64,000 bases of DNA from Psettodes erumei (taxonomy: Eukaryota; Chordata; Actinopteri; Pleuronectiformes; Psettodidae), in contig JAFBJZ010000856.1 of NCBI GenBank assembly GCA_016785225.1, positions 919,501-983,500 on the forward strand, given 5' to 3'. Made by a program: the position numbers and the translations under genes. Of this stretch, positions 11,232-23,422 are shown one piece after another. Within the stretch, counting starts at the first letter, position 1. Each line of letters starts with the position of its first letter. The notes beneath the pieces were generated by a model. That model saw only the letters and a list, made by a program, of their open reading frames with translations. It made no database searches and had not been told where the DNA came from.

Positions 11232-14200
11232 ATGGAAGACCATCAACCTCTGGTGAGGTCAGAGGAGAGGAGGCAGAACGGCCACTACAGATGGAGCACA
11301 CACACTCTGGAGTCGAAGGTGGTGGAGGACTTCAGACGAAGGCTCAAATACTTCTTCATGAACCCCTGCGAGAAATACAGAGCCAGGGGTCGCAAGCCAT
11401 GGAAGCTGATGCTCCAAATATTAAAAATTGGAATAATCACAATCCAGGTAGTGGATGACCTTTGATTGGAATTTATTTTTTAAGTGGGAATGTCTCACAT
11501 TTTCACCTTCTCCAATCAGTTGGTGTCTTTTGGCCTGAGCAACGAAATGATGGTCACCTTCAAAGATGAAAACCTGATGACTTTCAGACATCTGTTCCTT
11601 AAAGGATACAAAGATCACCAGCAGGGAGGCTATGCAGTTTACACAAAAGCGGATGTGTATGATCACATCTACTACATTATCAACAGGGTAAGGAAAATGA
11701 GGGTTAATGAGAAAAATTTGCCATTAAATCATGTGGGGCTTTTTTGGCAAAATTACAATTTCATCACATGAAAAAAGTGTTCCCATACTTCCTTTTTTTC
11801 AGTACATCAATCTCCAAAACCTGACCGTAGGCAATCTTGCATATGAGAGGGTGGATGGCAAGTACACTCCTTTGTCTGTTTGTCAAGAGTTTTACAGAAA
11901 CAGCAGCATTGACCCTGGCAATGAGACCTTTGACATCGATCCACATATTGATAAAGGTAACAAAGCACAAAACATTATATGAACACAAAAAATATTTTGC
12001 GTCAGATACAGTCACAAAAATAACTATAGAACTTGTGTATTTATGTCCTTGCATTGTGTCCATGGTGTCTCATTATTTTTAAGATATATTTATGGAAGCT
12101 GATTCATGGCAAGAATGGAACATAATCACAGTGTGGATTTACTTGTGACTCAGAGAAAAGAGGAAGCTTGTGCCGTTAACAACAGCACACTGGAGTCGGA
12201 GGAACGAATGTAGAGGAGTTCCTCTGCTGAGCCTTCAAATGAAATCCAGTTGAATTTTGTACATAGTAAGCACGTATTTCCTTCTCACAGATTGTATTTC
12301 CATATACCCTGTGCAGTCGTTTCACAACAGCAGTTTGGCTGCACGCTTCAACTTCTCTTTAGATTTCAAAAGGTGAGTAAACTGAAAATATGAATTGGTA
12401 TGGTGGCAGGTGATAAGAGCACTGTCTGCTAATGTATTTTTGTGTCCAGGCTGCTATCAGTGAACATCTACCTGACACTGAAAACCATCAATCTGCAGAC
12501 TGTGCGGCACCATGAGCTACCAGACTGTTATGACTTCCATATCATGGTTGGTGACTTTTAGGATGTAATGAATTCATGAAGTAATAGCTATCTACATCAC
12601 ATTCTCCATGTACTCAGAAATAACTTGTGTTGTATCTAGCAAATTCATTTCCTTTGCTTTTTTTCAACAGATCATGTTTGATAACCGTGCACACAGTGGA
12701 ACGATAAAGGTCGATGTTGAAAATGATGTGAGAATATATGAATGCAGAGGTTGGAACGTGGCTGGAACTTGTAAGTTTTTACGCAAACTCATGCTGCGAG
12801 GTGCACCCAAGTGATATTCAAAATACTCCTATCTGTCATGGCTGCAGAAGGCCAGCAGTGAGCTTCTGTAACCTTGTCCCCTGCGTGATGTAACTCAGCA
12901 TCTGATTTGCCCAAGAATACGGCAGTGCATGTCTCAGCTGTGTAAACGCACCAACAACAAAAGCTGTCAATGCAATGACTAAACTTCAACGCATGGCTCT
13001 TGTCTCTAGCCGGGAAAAACGATTACCTCCTCTTGTGGTTTGACTCTGTGGTGATCCTTGCCTGTTTCTCCTCCCTCATCCTCTGCACACGATCTGTCAT
13101 CAATGGCATCCAGCTCCAGTTTGTAAGTGTCAATGTGAAGAAAAAGTAAATTGTTCATTCATTTAACTAGGAAATAAATGATTTAATTTATTAAAATGAC
13201 ATAACATACAATATACATTACCTTTAAACCAACAAGGAATAAATAAGGAGTTGGTATTTCTTCACCAACATTGTGGCAGTAAGACTGTAAAACAGCATTT
13301 AGACTTTTATCTTCAGAAATAAAATGTACAGAAAGTGTGAATGAACAGAATATTTTTAATATATGTTGAAAACCGTTTTGTTGTCTGGATTCATGTAGTC
13401 AGTATCTATGATATGCTGACTGCAGCTATGAAAACATCAAAACCTCCCCATCACAAGAAAAGTAAACCTCTTAAGTAAAAATGTGAATCTGGAAACTGGA
13501 AATGAATCATGTGGTAATTTTAAAAAATCCAACTGCCATGTACAGAATTGATCCTAGGTTTAACAGTTTTTTTTACATTATGTTAATTTCTCTTACACAG
13601 GAGTTCAACATATTCTTCCATGCATACTACAATAAAATTGTCACCTGGTCAGATCGCATGGAGTTTGTGAATGGCTGGTACATCCTCATCATTGTCAGTG
13701 ACACACTGACCATCGCTGGGTCAGCACTCAAAATCGGAATACAAACAAAGGTTTATTTTAAACTGAGCTTTTCACATATTATTCACTGTGGGAATGTTGA
13801 GCTGAGGGTAAAGGAAAGCCTGGAACGCTAAATGGTCTGAAATCAGGACTCATAGTTTAAAATGTGTGAAATAATAACACCTTTTTTGTGTTTGCAGTCT
13901 GATATGAGAATATTACTTGGTACTTCCCTGATATTGTATTTATTCAGTTGGCCGTTTTTTCTTTTGCAGTTCTTGACAAATTATGATGTCTGTAGTATCT
14001 TGCTTGGAACAGCCACAATGCTCGTCTGGGTCGGTGTGATTCGTTACCTTGGTTTCTTCAAGAAATACAACGTATGACCTTTTTTTTCTCCCTCACATAA
14101 CACCAGCCAACCTTTTAAAAAATATCAAATGCACACCTAAAGGAAATGAAAACTTTTATTCCTTTCCAGATCCTAATCTTAACCCTGAGAGCAGCGTTCC

Positions 14201-14904
14201 CAAATGTGATCCGATTCTGTTGTTGCGCGGCTATGATCTACCTTGGGTACTGCTTCTGTGGTTGGATTGTGCTTGGGCCTTACCATGACAAAGTATGAAA
14301 ATTATAATTGTTATCCATTTTTAGTTATAGTGTACATATGCATATATATAATTTCTTCAAAGTATTATGATGCTCTGTTCTAGTAATATATATATTGATA
14401 AATCACTGAAATATATTTTTAAAGAACCCCTCAATGACCAAATTCTTTTTAATCAGTTCCGAACACTAGACAGGGTGACAGAGTGCCTCTTCTCTCTCAT
14501 AAACGGGGATGACATGTACGCCACTTTCCTGAAGATGAGAGACAAGAGCTACATGGTGTGGCTTTTCAGCAGACTCTACCTCTACTCCTTCATCTCCCTC
14601 TTTATCTACATGGTGCTCAGCCTGTTCATCGCTCTCATCACAGACACCTATGAGACAATCAAGGTCAGTCTGGGTCACCTGTGCAAAAGTTTGTAGTGTA
14701 GTATATACATAGATGTTACTTGGCTTTGTTTTTTAACACAAACAGACAATGGTTCCTTTCCAGCATCATCAGCAAGAAAAGGTGCCAGTGTCCCAGCTCC
14801 AGGCCTTCATAGCAGAGTGCAGGGACCAGCCTGAGTCTGGAAGATACCAGACCAATGAGGAGCCATCATCCTGCTGCCTCCCTCCATGCTGTTGCTTTGG
14901 ATGA
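11232..14904 (+). CDS. mcoln3: Mucolipin-3 (TRPML3) cation channel, twelve coding exons
   Basis: TRPML3 is an endolysosomal non-selective cation channel gated by PI(3,5)P2, with six membrane spans. Coding exons are 11232-11447, 11520-11687, 11803-11956, 12291-12372, 12450-12546, 12671-12770, 13010-13122, 13601-13750, 13970-14071, 14170-14292, 14457-14663 and 14764-14904, giving 550 aa (human MCOLN3 has 553). Visible landmarks are the basic PI-binding N terminus FFMNPCEKYRARGRKPWKL, the first membrane span after it, the luminal domain with LPDCYDF and FDNRAHSG, the S4-S5 region VIRYLGFFKKYN, the pore SLINGDDMYATF, and S6 LFIYMVLSLFIALITDTY. The tail ends in a Cys cluster CCLPPCCCFG, a likely palmitoylation site. 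YDVCSILLGT and YHDKFRTL match MCOLN3 better than MCOLN2. Only one mucolipin is present where mammals have MCOLN2 and MCOLN3 side by side. All introns are GT-AG. Confidence 0.95.
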
Positions 14905-14956
14905 GTGGGGAGATGTAGCATGCGCCATTGCCTAGGAATTTATATCCTTACTGCAC

Positions 14957-14962
14957 AATAAA
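14957..14962 (+). other. Poly(A) signal of mcoln3
   Basis: AATAAA lies 53 nt past the mcoln3 stop codon, giving a very short 3' UTR. Confidence 0.8.
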
Positions 14963-15593
14963 AACACAACTGAGTATGTCACTTATTTCAAAATGTAAAT
15001 GAAAATAACTTTAAATATTGTCAAATCAAATTTACCTTGAATGTACCATGTAATGAAAAAGCTAGTAAATTACAGTAAAATGAATTGAAAAAAGTGGCTT
15101 GGTTGTAGTCATTCCGCATCATGTAGCAGCACTATTTTCTGCGTGACAAGATCAAGTGGTCTTGCTGCAGGAGCCCTGATCTCCTCTCCTCTCATCTCAT
15201 GGAGTTAATCTGGGAACACATGAAGGGACAGAAGGCACTGGGACACTTTCAGAAGACTCGGTGAAAAACTGCCACTGGGCTTCTGCTGCGGTGCCTTGTG
15301 ACACCTGACAGCGTTTCTCATTGGCAAGCCCGTCCACTGCGTACCGTCACACCCAATGGACGTCTCACATACTGGTTGCCTAACAACGTTGCCTCCAATA
15401 ACAGAGGCGATTGGATCACAGGCAGCGGAGGACGGGACTTTAAAAAACACAACAGCTCACCTGTACTGCTGTGTGTGCATCTCTGGTCGACTGCGTTCAG
15501 GTAAAAAACGGGGAGATTTTCACTTAAAAAAAGAAATAATAATAATACTACTGGCAACACGGTGACAGCTGAACCCGACACGGCAAGTTGCTG
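14963..15593. other. mcoln3-ssx2ip spacer, promoter side of ssx2ip
   Basis: About 0.6 kb lie between the mcoln3 poly(A) signal and the ssx2ip leader exon. No TATA box is evident. The transcription start of ssx2ip is probably within the right half of this stretch; I cannot fix it from sequence. Confidence 0.45.
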
Positions 15594-15668
15594 ATGTATT
15601 CGATGAAGGAGCAGTTTGTCAATTTTGCCAACATCACGGAGGTTTTGGCAACTATCGGATTGAGTTGA
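15594..15668 (+). promoter_or_regulatory. Upstream ORF in the inferred ssx2ip leader exon
   Basis: A 24-codon frame starts MYSMKEQFVNF and stops at TGA, all within the inferred first 5' UTR exon. That exon ends at 15688 in a strong CCC|GTGAGTA donor. A second uORF lies next to the main start codon. Translation of the frame is not shown by the sequence. Confidence 0.45.
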
Positions 15669-17063
15669 CCCATTTCACACTGCAACCCGTGAGTATATTT
15701 AATTTAGCGGTTATCCGGGTTAGCAACATGGCCAACTAACGTTTCAGGCTGTTCTGAATGTACATTCGTATGTTTTCAAGAGAAATGACGCTGCGGCAGT
15801 AAACGCAGTAATGCGTGCGTTTGAATCGCCACTCAACAATCTGGCATAACATCAAATTGATCTCATAAGCCAGGAATGCTTGGCTCGGTTACCTATCTGA
15901 ACTACTTAACGCCAAAGCCAGTAAACGATGTCTCTGCGACCTTTTAATTTAGCACGCCAGCTAACGTTAGCCACCCGCACAGGCGTTACCTGGCGTTACA
16001 GTAACTTTGATGAATCCATTCCTCTGTAAATATCAGCGTATAAGTTTAAGGTACTACATTAAGAGGAAACCCACTTGACGTGTAACTCTCCTCGGCCAGT
16101 CAGTGTGCCTTGAGATAAAAGTGGCGTATATTATCCGGTATGCGAGATAACGCATGTGAACATGGCAGACGGTGAAAAGCAGGCGCTCGTGTTGACTGGT
16201 GGTCACGTCCTCGCCAACACGGCGCTCTCGCACATTTGATGGTCGCCTTACTGACAAAGACCGTAGGGATTTCCTCCATTGTTCGTCGACACCATGAGCT
16301 TGACAGTCCCCGAGCACACGTCGGAACATTTCAGTACAGTGCAATGTGGTGGGAGTGGCAGGTGTAGATATCAGGTTCAGCTTGTTTCGCCATATGCCGA
16401 GATAATAACACTGTCCTGGAGGCACACAAGTCCCCAACTGCTGCACGCACATTCTCAGCCCCTCTCCAGTGGATTCCCCTATTTTTTTGCTTTGTAAATC
16501 TTTTGGCTTGTAGCAGGGATCGTTTTACTCCTCTTCACTTTAGATGCCAGTGGCCAGTAGGAGTGCACCTCTTAAACTCCAATCTGTCCCCCAATGGCAC
16601 ACAACTGACCAGTTAATCCTGTGTGGGTGAAGCAGCAGCCCGGATTATCTGTCGCCGGTCTATCTCATGGCTCGTTGCTCCATTTCAGGGCGCTGTTCCA
16701 GTGGGAGCCTCTGATCCCCCGCCTGACTGCTTAATCCCCCTCCTGTTTGATAACTCATGACCTCGCATCCCTGTGTCCTGATGTGATATGGGAGAGTGGT
16801 GGACAAGTGTGCCAACAGAGACGTCTATAGGTAATTTTTCCTTCTTTTTCTGTGTCTGGCAGGTTACTATAAATATGGATAGCCCATCAGCTATGCTTTT
16901 TTGGGATCTGCTAGAGGTGACCCATATTTATGCTCTCATTATGGAGCAGCAACCTAATTCAAGCCTCTCAGTTGTAAAAGAAAGTACAGTAGCCATTAGG
17001 TACCTATACTTACTAGAATTGCCATCACTGGTCTCCCTCTTTTTTTTTTTTTTTTAGGAAACT

Positions 17064-17090
17064 ATGAGATCTCCAGCATATCACATGTGA
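17064..17090 (+). promoter_or_regulatory. Eight-codon uORF two bases before the ssx2ip start
   Basis: The coding-start exon begins near 17058. Its first ATG opens the frame MRSPAYHM and ends in TGA at 17088-17090; CA follows, then the main ATG at 17093. The main frame cannot use this ATG. Such close spacing favours reinitiation or leaky scanning, which is an inference. Confidence 0.7.
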
Positions 17091-17092
17091 CA

Positions 17093-20000
17093 ATGTCACC
17101 CTCGAGACAGAACAACCTTGTGTCTATGTACTCGTCTTTGCCCCTGTCCAAAAGCTCCTACAGTGTGATAAGTGGCTTTTGCACAGAGGATAATATTCCT
17201 CAGTGCATTTTATACATCAATCAGGTATGGGAATTACCAGGTTTATTAAATGTGTTGTAAAAAGACAAAACAAAAAACAACAACATTTGTCTATATAAAC
17301 CCTTTACATTCGATATGACAAATTTGTTGAATTTGCCGTCACATTTCTGCAGAAATAATTCACCACAAATCCAGGTCAATGACATAAGTCCTCCTTCTTT
17401 CACAGGAGCTGGCCTCACTGGGCCTCTCTTCCCCATGTATCGAGGCCAGCTCACCAGCGGGGGCGGGCCTGAACACGGTGCCCGCTCTGAACGCCATGTA
17501 TGAGCTGCTGCAGATTCACAGACGAACTATGGGCACTCTGGAGGAGCTGGAGAGAGAGCAGCTGAAGAAATCCAGCAACCTGGAGCACATGCAGATGAGC
17601 AATTCCAGACTTAAGGCATGTCTGATGAGGATGATGATTCAGTACCTGATGATGTCTCTGTCATGTCTCTTTGGATGCGGCTCCATGTACTCACAATCTG
17701 TATGTTTACTGGAGTAATGCTGAAGTAATAGATTTCTGAGCTCTAGCAATGCGGAAAAAAGACACAACATACCTCTTTTATTTAAACGCAACAAAGAAGA
17801 TGTCAGCTTTATGAGTCCCAGTCAAGACTATGGTACACCTTAGTTTGGATTACACTTTTACAGTACACAATTTCATTTTCTTGAGAAGGGAGATGCAAAT
17901 GGCTGACACCTGGTCCACATGTGTGGATGTTGTTGTTGTCTTAAATCGTCAGATGGCACACACCAGTTTTAGGGTGAGGTTTTTGCTCAGGCATCTACTC
18001 TTGTTGCCTCAGCGTGAAACTGATTGCTTGTACAAAACATTGCCATCGCACTGTACTCAAAGAGTTATGTGTATTTGCTTCCAGGATCAGCTGGAACTGT
18101 CCATAAGGGAGAAGTCGGGCCTACACGAGACGGAACGGCAGCTACAACTCAAAATCAAGACGTTGCAGAGCTGCTTGAAATCAGAAAAAGATGAGGTAGG
18201 CATCAGCAGTGGCCGTGTTGTCAGTTTTACTGAATTGTGCATGCGCAAGCCTGACAGAATCTCACGATTCAATTATGCCGCACAGGTGCAGAAGCTTCAA
18301 AGCATCATTGCCAGTCGTGCCTCCCAGTACAGTCATGATGCCAAGAGAAAAGAGAGAGAAGCTGCAAAGCTCAAAGAACGTCTCAGTCAGCTACTGGTCG
18401 ACCGAAAGGACAAAAAACTAGGTAAGCATGCTGGTCTCCAGTATGAATTTGTGGCATGTGATGAATATGTAGCATTCAGCATCAACTTGTTTTCATTTCC
18501 CTACTTTAGCTATTGACATACTTAATTGCTTGGGACGGTCAGATGGAAAAAGGAGCCACTGGAAGACCGCAAAAGCGACAGCCAGGTATCATGAAATTCA
18601 CCACGTTACCTGTTGACCACAGAATTCGTAGAATGTGTAATGTCCATTCAGGTTGCCTGTGTCTGTAAATTGCTCCTTGCAGCCATGAGGGTGAGATGTA
18701 CAAGTCCTTGCTCGGTGACTATGAGGCGAGTCAGAAGTCCTTGATGCTCGAGAACGCCGAGCTTAAGAAAGTCCTCCAGCAGATGAAGAGGGAGATGATG
18801 CATATCCTGAATCCACGCCAGTCTTCCACCAGAGGAGCCACTGCTGATGACAGCCAGGAGCGGGTATTTTTTAAATCATTTTTTTCTCACCTGTTGCTGT
18901 TACATTGGAAATGTTCAGGCCTGAAAATTGACGGGCGGGCTATTGAGTGATGTTCAAGTTGCTTGTTTTTTGGGCCACCTTGAAATGAAATTAGATGCTT
19001 GCATATTAAGAAGTAATCCTGTTACTTTTCGTCTTTGCTCAGGCTGATTCAGATGGGGAGGAGAAGACGGGGAACTCCAGCAGGGACATGCTGGACCAGT
19101 CCTGTGAGCATGCCAGGGAGCAGCTCACCAACAGCATCCGTCAGCAGTGGCGGAAACTGAGGAACCACGTGGAGAAGTTGGACAGCCAAGGTAAAGGCAG
19201 CACAGTCACACACCCCGAAATACTGTAAAAGTAACTAAAGTTCTTTGGGCTGTAGTTTTAAAACTAAAATAAGTAAAACTTTTTTTCTATGACAAACAAT
19301 GTAATGTGAACTAATTAAAAAGTTGGATCGTTGAAGAATTCATCACTGTTCTGTCTCGCGTTTACATGCTTGCAGTTTAGCCGGAGGAAAATTGAGTTCC
19401 TCAAACTTCAACTGTAGATGTTTTTGTTTGCCAAGCTTCTCAAGTTCAGAATCAGCTGGAGTCCAGCAAAGAGGTGATACCGAGGGAGAAGCACGAGGAT
19501 GAGATGGAGAGGATGAGATGTGAGGTCCAGCAGTGCAAAGAGTTCATCCACACACAGCAACAGCTCCTCCAGGTCCGTATCTGCCGACTCAAGACCAGAG
19601 ATCGTCATTAGGTTTTGTGCAAGTTGAACATTTGCTTGGCAGAGTTTTCATACCGACACATTATGATTATAAATTAATTGAGGAAATGATAGTTTAGATA
19701 AAGGACTACATCTGTTGGACGCTATTGAATGTTATTTGGTCTAAAATTATTTTTTAAAAAGTGTGCGTCTGTTTCTGCCGATGCAGCAACAACTCAACAC
19801 ATCATTTGACGATGAGACTGCCGCTCTTCTCAATGACTGCTACACGCTGGAGGAGAAAGAGCGTCTCAAAGAGGAGTGGAGGCTCTTCGAGGAACAGAAG
19901 AGAAACTTTGAGAAGGAGAGAAAGAACTTCACAGAGGCTGCTATTCGCCTGGGGCGAGAGGTGCTCAAGTCTTCCACCACAGCATTGCTCGGCGCATAAT

Positions 20001-20916
20001 GCGAGGGTTCTAATTGCGTTGTGTTAAATCTTCCTGTACTTCACAGAAAAAGGCCTTTGAGGAGGACCGCGCTTCCTGGCTCAAGAATCAGTTTTTGAAC
20101 ATGACTCCCTTCACAGACCGCAGGAGATGTTCCTCATCTGATGGTCAAAGTGCCTTATCGATCAGTAAGTCTGCGTAATCAGAACTTTTTCCACAACACA
20201 AGTTGAACTACCATCGACTTTTTCACTTTCTAAAGGCTGTTTGGGGGCATTTAAAAAAAACAAAAAAACATGGACTTTGAAAACCCCATCAAATGAAAGC
20301 AATGGAATATATTGCACTAGGTTTTCTGTCTTCGTGAAATAAAAAAAAACATCACAACATGTCGTATGAAAGACTTCAACACTAGGAAATTTTCTATGAA
20401 TATTGGATTTAAACACCTAAAACTCTACATTGCAGGAAGTGAGCCAGAGATGAGGATATCTTCCAGGAAGGCTGAACAGACCAAATCATCAACCTACGCT
20501 GCTTTCTCCACTCCTAAACCTACACAAAGTTCTGCTGTTCCATCCACAGCTGAACTTTATCGGACACTCCGCTTAATACCAGACAGCAGGTATTCTTGAG
20601 TCACTTCTTGTAGTTAGTATTGTCTGTATTAAGCAAAATTTGAATTTGTGCTTCCTCCGCGTGTTTGCAGTGCTGACATTTCATTTGTCCAGTTATTTTG
20701 CTGTAAGACAATGTAAGATATCATAAGTGACTCGTAAATGCCATGTATGTCTTGTGTGTTTCGCATTTCAGTTCCTCCAGATATTCAAATCGAGGATGCT
20801 GGCAAGAGTCCAGCTCCATCGGAGATGAAGATACTCGTGCAAAGTCCAAAAACAGAGTTCGATGTGGAGATCTGAGCATCTTCTCTCTGGGTGAAGATGA
20901 GAACAGTCTCGCTTAA
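17093..20916 (+). CDS. ssx2ip: SSX2IP / ADIP (afadin- and alpha-actinin-binding protein), twelve coding exons
   Basis: SSX2IP is a coiled-coil protein of centriolar satellites and adherens junctions; it anchors microtubules at the centrosome and supports ciliogenesis. Coding exons are 17093-17224, 17406-17615, 18085-18195, 18286-18421, 18510-18585, 18683-18863, 19043-19190, 19436-19572, 19787-19960, 20047-20164, 20436-20589 and 20772-20916, giving 573 aa (human 614). Diagnostic segments are FCTEDNIPQC near the N terminus, QKLQSIIASRASQY, MLENAELKKVLQQMKREM, EQLTNSIRQQWRKLRNHVEK, EEKERLKEEWRLFEEQK and the block FTEAAIRLGREKKAFEED. Most of residues 80-430 is predicted coiled coil. The tail is Ser-rich and diverged. 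The intron after exon 2 must use a GC donor to keep frame (AAG|GCATGT). The ATG chosen opens MSPSRQNNLVSMYSS, which aligns with the internal MSPSSLYS of human SSX2IP, so the longer human N terminus is absent here. Confidence 0.94.
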
Positions 20917-21400
20917 AGAGCAACCAGTGCCTTGTTTGTGTGTGTGTGTGTTTTAGTTTTTAGTTGTTTTTTTGTGTGTGCGTGTGACTCTGCAAGGGAC
21001 TTCAGCATCCGTCCATCCCTGAATTCCATCACCGCTTATGAAGAAGAATTTTTGTTAGTTGTTTTTCAGTGTTGCTTTGTTATGGACAAACATATCATTA
21101 ATTCACCAAATCCTGATCCTGCACTTGAATTGACCTGTCATTGTTTATTTCTCTTCTTGACACAAAAATCAGCACTGACAATTCAGATTTCAAGCTATAT
21201 ATTTAGGGGAAGGGTATCTACCAAGTAGAGCTGTGAACATTTGGAGTTGTAATCTATTCTACATATTGATTATATGCTAAAGTATTTGTTAAGTATGAAG
21301 TTTAATGTTTATATATTGTAGATGTATAAATTATTAACTTTAATGGGAGCGTATATTGACTTTAGAATGATAACGATCTGCCCTGCTGGTTTAACAGTAC

Positions 21401-21406
21401 AATAAA
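21401..21406 (+). other. Poly(A) signal of ssx2ip
   Basis: AATAAA lies about 485 nt past the ssx2ip stop and only about 200 nt before the gng5 start codon, so the two genes are tightly packed. Confidence 0.75.
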
Positions 21407-21606
21407 GATATTTTTAATTAAATACTTTGCTCTCTCTGTAATTCTGCGCCTACTAGTGTATTTCAACAGGAGTTGCAGTCACAAGTGTGAACAACCGGAA
21501 TCCGGATGTCATCGTCGTTGCTTTTGTCTCAGCATCCAGCCCAGAATCCCACCCACCGCTCGCTCGGCGCTTAGTATTTTTTTTTGCCACAAAAAACACC
21601 TCGAAA

Positions 21607-22644
21607 ATGTCGGGCTCCTCGAATCTCGTAGCCATGAAAAAAGTCGTGCAGCAGCTCCGTTTCGAGGCGAGCATAAACAGAGTGAAGGTAATTTATGGTC
21701 TTATTGGGGTTTTTTCCTGCCAAATAACGGGGAGAAATATCGATCGTTACCCCCGACGAGCTAACAGCGCTAGCTGGTGCCAGAAGCTAGCAGCATTACG
21801 CTAAGTTAGCCGAGAGTCAACAGGCGTAGCAGGGCGTTGCTTGGAAGGAAAGGAACCAACAAGTCTGATTCGGTGTTTATTCACTCAACATTTGAGGAGA
21901 CTTTTAGCGAAAGGCAGCTAGCATCTATCTGTTACCTAACAATTATCGGTCCAGAGTCGTAATATAGCTTTAAAGTAAAACTATGTAGCTACTTTAAACT
22001 GAACCTCATCGCTAAATCCTCATTCCTTTTCTGAGAGAAAATGCAATTCGCCCTCATTTCAGCCCACACCATCTCGCCACATAATGCGTGTATTGCTGAT
22101 ATTTTACTTTGTCAAAAAAAGTTTGAGAAATGAAAGCTGTGAGATGTAAACACAGAACTATGGGTGTGATCAATGCGGAGGATCATCTCTATTGTATTTG
22201 AAGGAGTAAGTCTTGAAATGTAAAAAAAAAAAATCCCCAGCATAGATCAAACTTAAAAAAGCACTGGATCCTCTTATTTGCATAATGATGCCAAAATTTC
22301 ATCAATTCAGACCTTAATGTGATCCTGTCATGAAGGTAATTTTAAAATGCTCTCTCCGTAGCCACAGGAAACAACTGTACAACTGTTTTTACTGGCTGAA
22401 TAGTACTTATTGTGACGAGTTAAATGAAATTCATGGGTAAAATCAGTAGGGTTAGTTTAACCCACTTATTAAAAATCTCATGTCATGGTTTATGTCTTGG
22501 ATTCACTTTTGTCACCAGGTCTCCCAGGCAGCTGCGGACCTTCAACAGTTTTGCATTCAGAACGCCTTGCAGGACCCGCTGCTCACCGGCGTGTCCTCCA
22601 GCACCAACCCCTTCAGGCCGCAGAAGGTCTGCTCCTTCTTGTGA
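21607..22644 (+). CDS. gng5: G-protein gamma-5 subunit, two coding exons
   Basis: G-gamma-5 pairs with a G-beta subunit and is membrane-anchored by a geranylgeranyl group. Exons are 21607-21687 and 22519-22644, giving 68 aa, the same length as human GNG5. The protein opens MSGSSNLVAMKKVVQQLR, continues NRVKVSQAAADLQQFC, and ends PFRPQKVCSFL, where CSFL is the CAAX box; Leu at the last position specifies geranylgeranylation. Only a handful of substitutions separate it from the human protein I recall. A GTGAGT donor 17 nt past the stop (after 22661) and an acceptor before 23168 suggest a 3' UTR intron, with AATAAA at 23417-23422. A stop codon this close to the last junction should not trigger nonsense-mediated decay. 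Confidence 0.97.
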
Positions 22645-23416
22645 AACCACTGTAATCATTGGTGAGTCTCACGCTGTCGACACATTCAGACACGCACTGA
22701 TACTCACTGTACGTCCAGCACGATCACTTGGCGTGACATTTGAATTGCTAGTTAGTCAGGTGTTCCCTTAAAATTAAGTGTAGCTAGTTTCTTTCATGCA
22801 AATAAAGAACATGGTCAGTCCTGAGTATTGCAGTATTTTGTTTTCACAGCGGGGAAAAACATCTAAATATCCATAAAAGTTTCTCACACCTCTTCAGCAT
22901 GTTTTACTTATTTACTTTTGTCTTGTAATCACAGTTTGTTATAAACTCCACTGTTTTGCACAATGTGTGTTTAATGCTACAAATTAACAAACCTACACAC
23001 CTATAAACTATTGTTCACCCAGCTCACAATTAAAAAAGATGACGCTTGGAAAACATTTTTACAGTTAAAAGGATTTTCTTGAATTTGCTGAGCCTCAAAT
23101 GCAGTGCCTAATGTGTTGTCTATTTTGGACTCTGGTTTTACTTATTTACATACTGTTTGATTTGCAGGCCTTCATTTTGATGCTACAGGGAAAAGTTGAC
23201 CTCAACACTGCTCCTCATGCCAAGCCATTATACTGCCACAGGATCTCTCGAGTGTAGAACACATTGTCTGGAAGATGACCATCTTTTTTCAGCCACAGTA
23301 GAAGAAAGGAGACAGTTTTATTTTTCATGGCACAGTGTGATTTTTGAGTAAATTATTGTGCCTTTTCTATTGTTCTATTTTAGTCATCACTGTTCTGGAC
23401 TTTTTTGTATTTAATG

Positions 23417-23422
23417 AATAAA
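23417..23422 (+). other. Poly(A) signal of gng5
   Basis: AATAAA follows the inferred 3' UTR exon of gng5 that starts at 23168. Confidence 0.65.

Noticed and set aside
17830..18516. 228-codon plus-strand frame taken as one exon
   Set aside because: It runs through two ssx2ip introns. Homology is confined to 18085-18195 and 18286-18421, each with proper splice sites.
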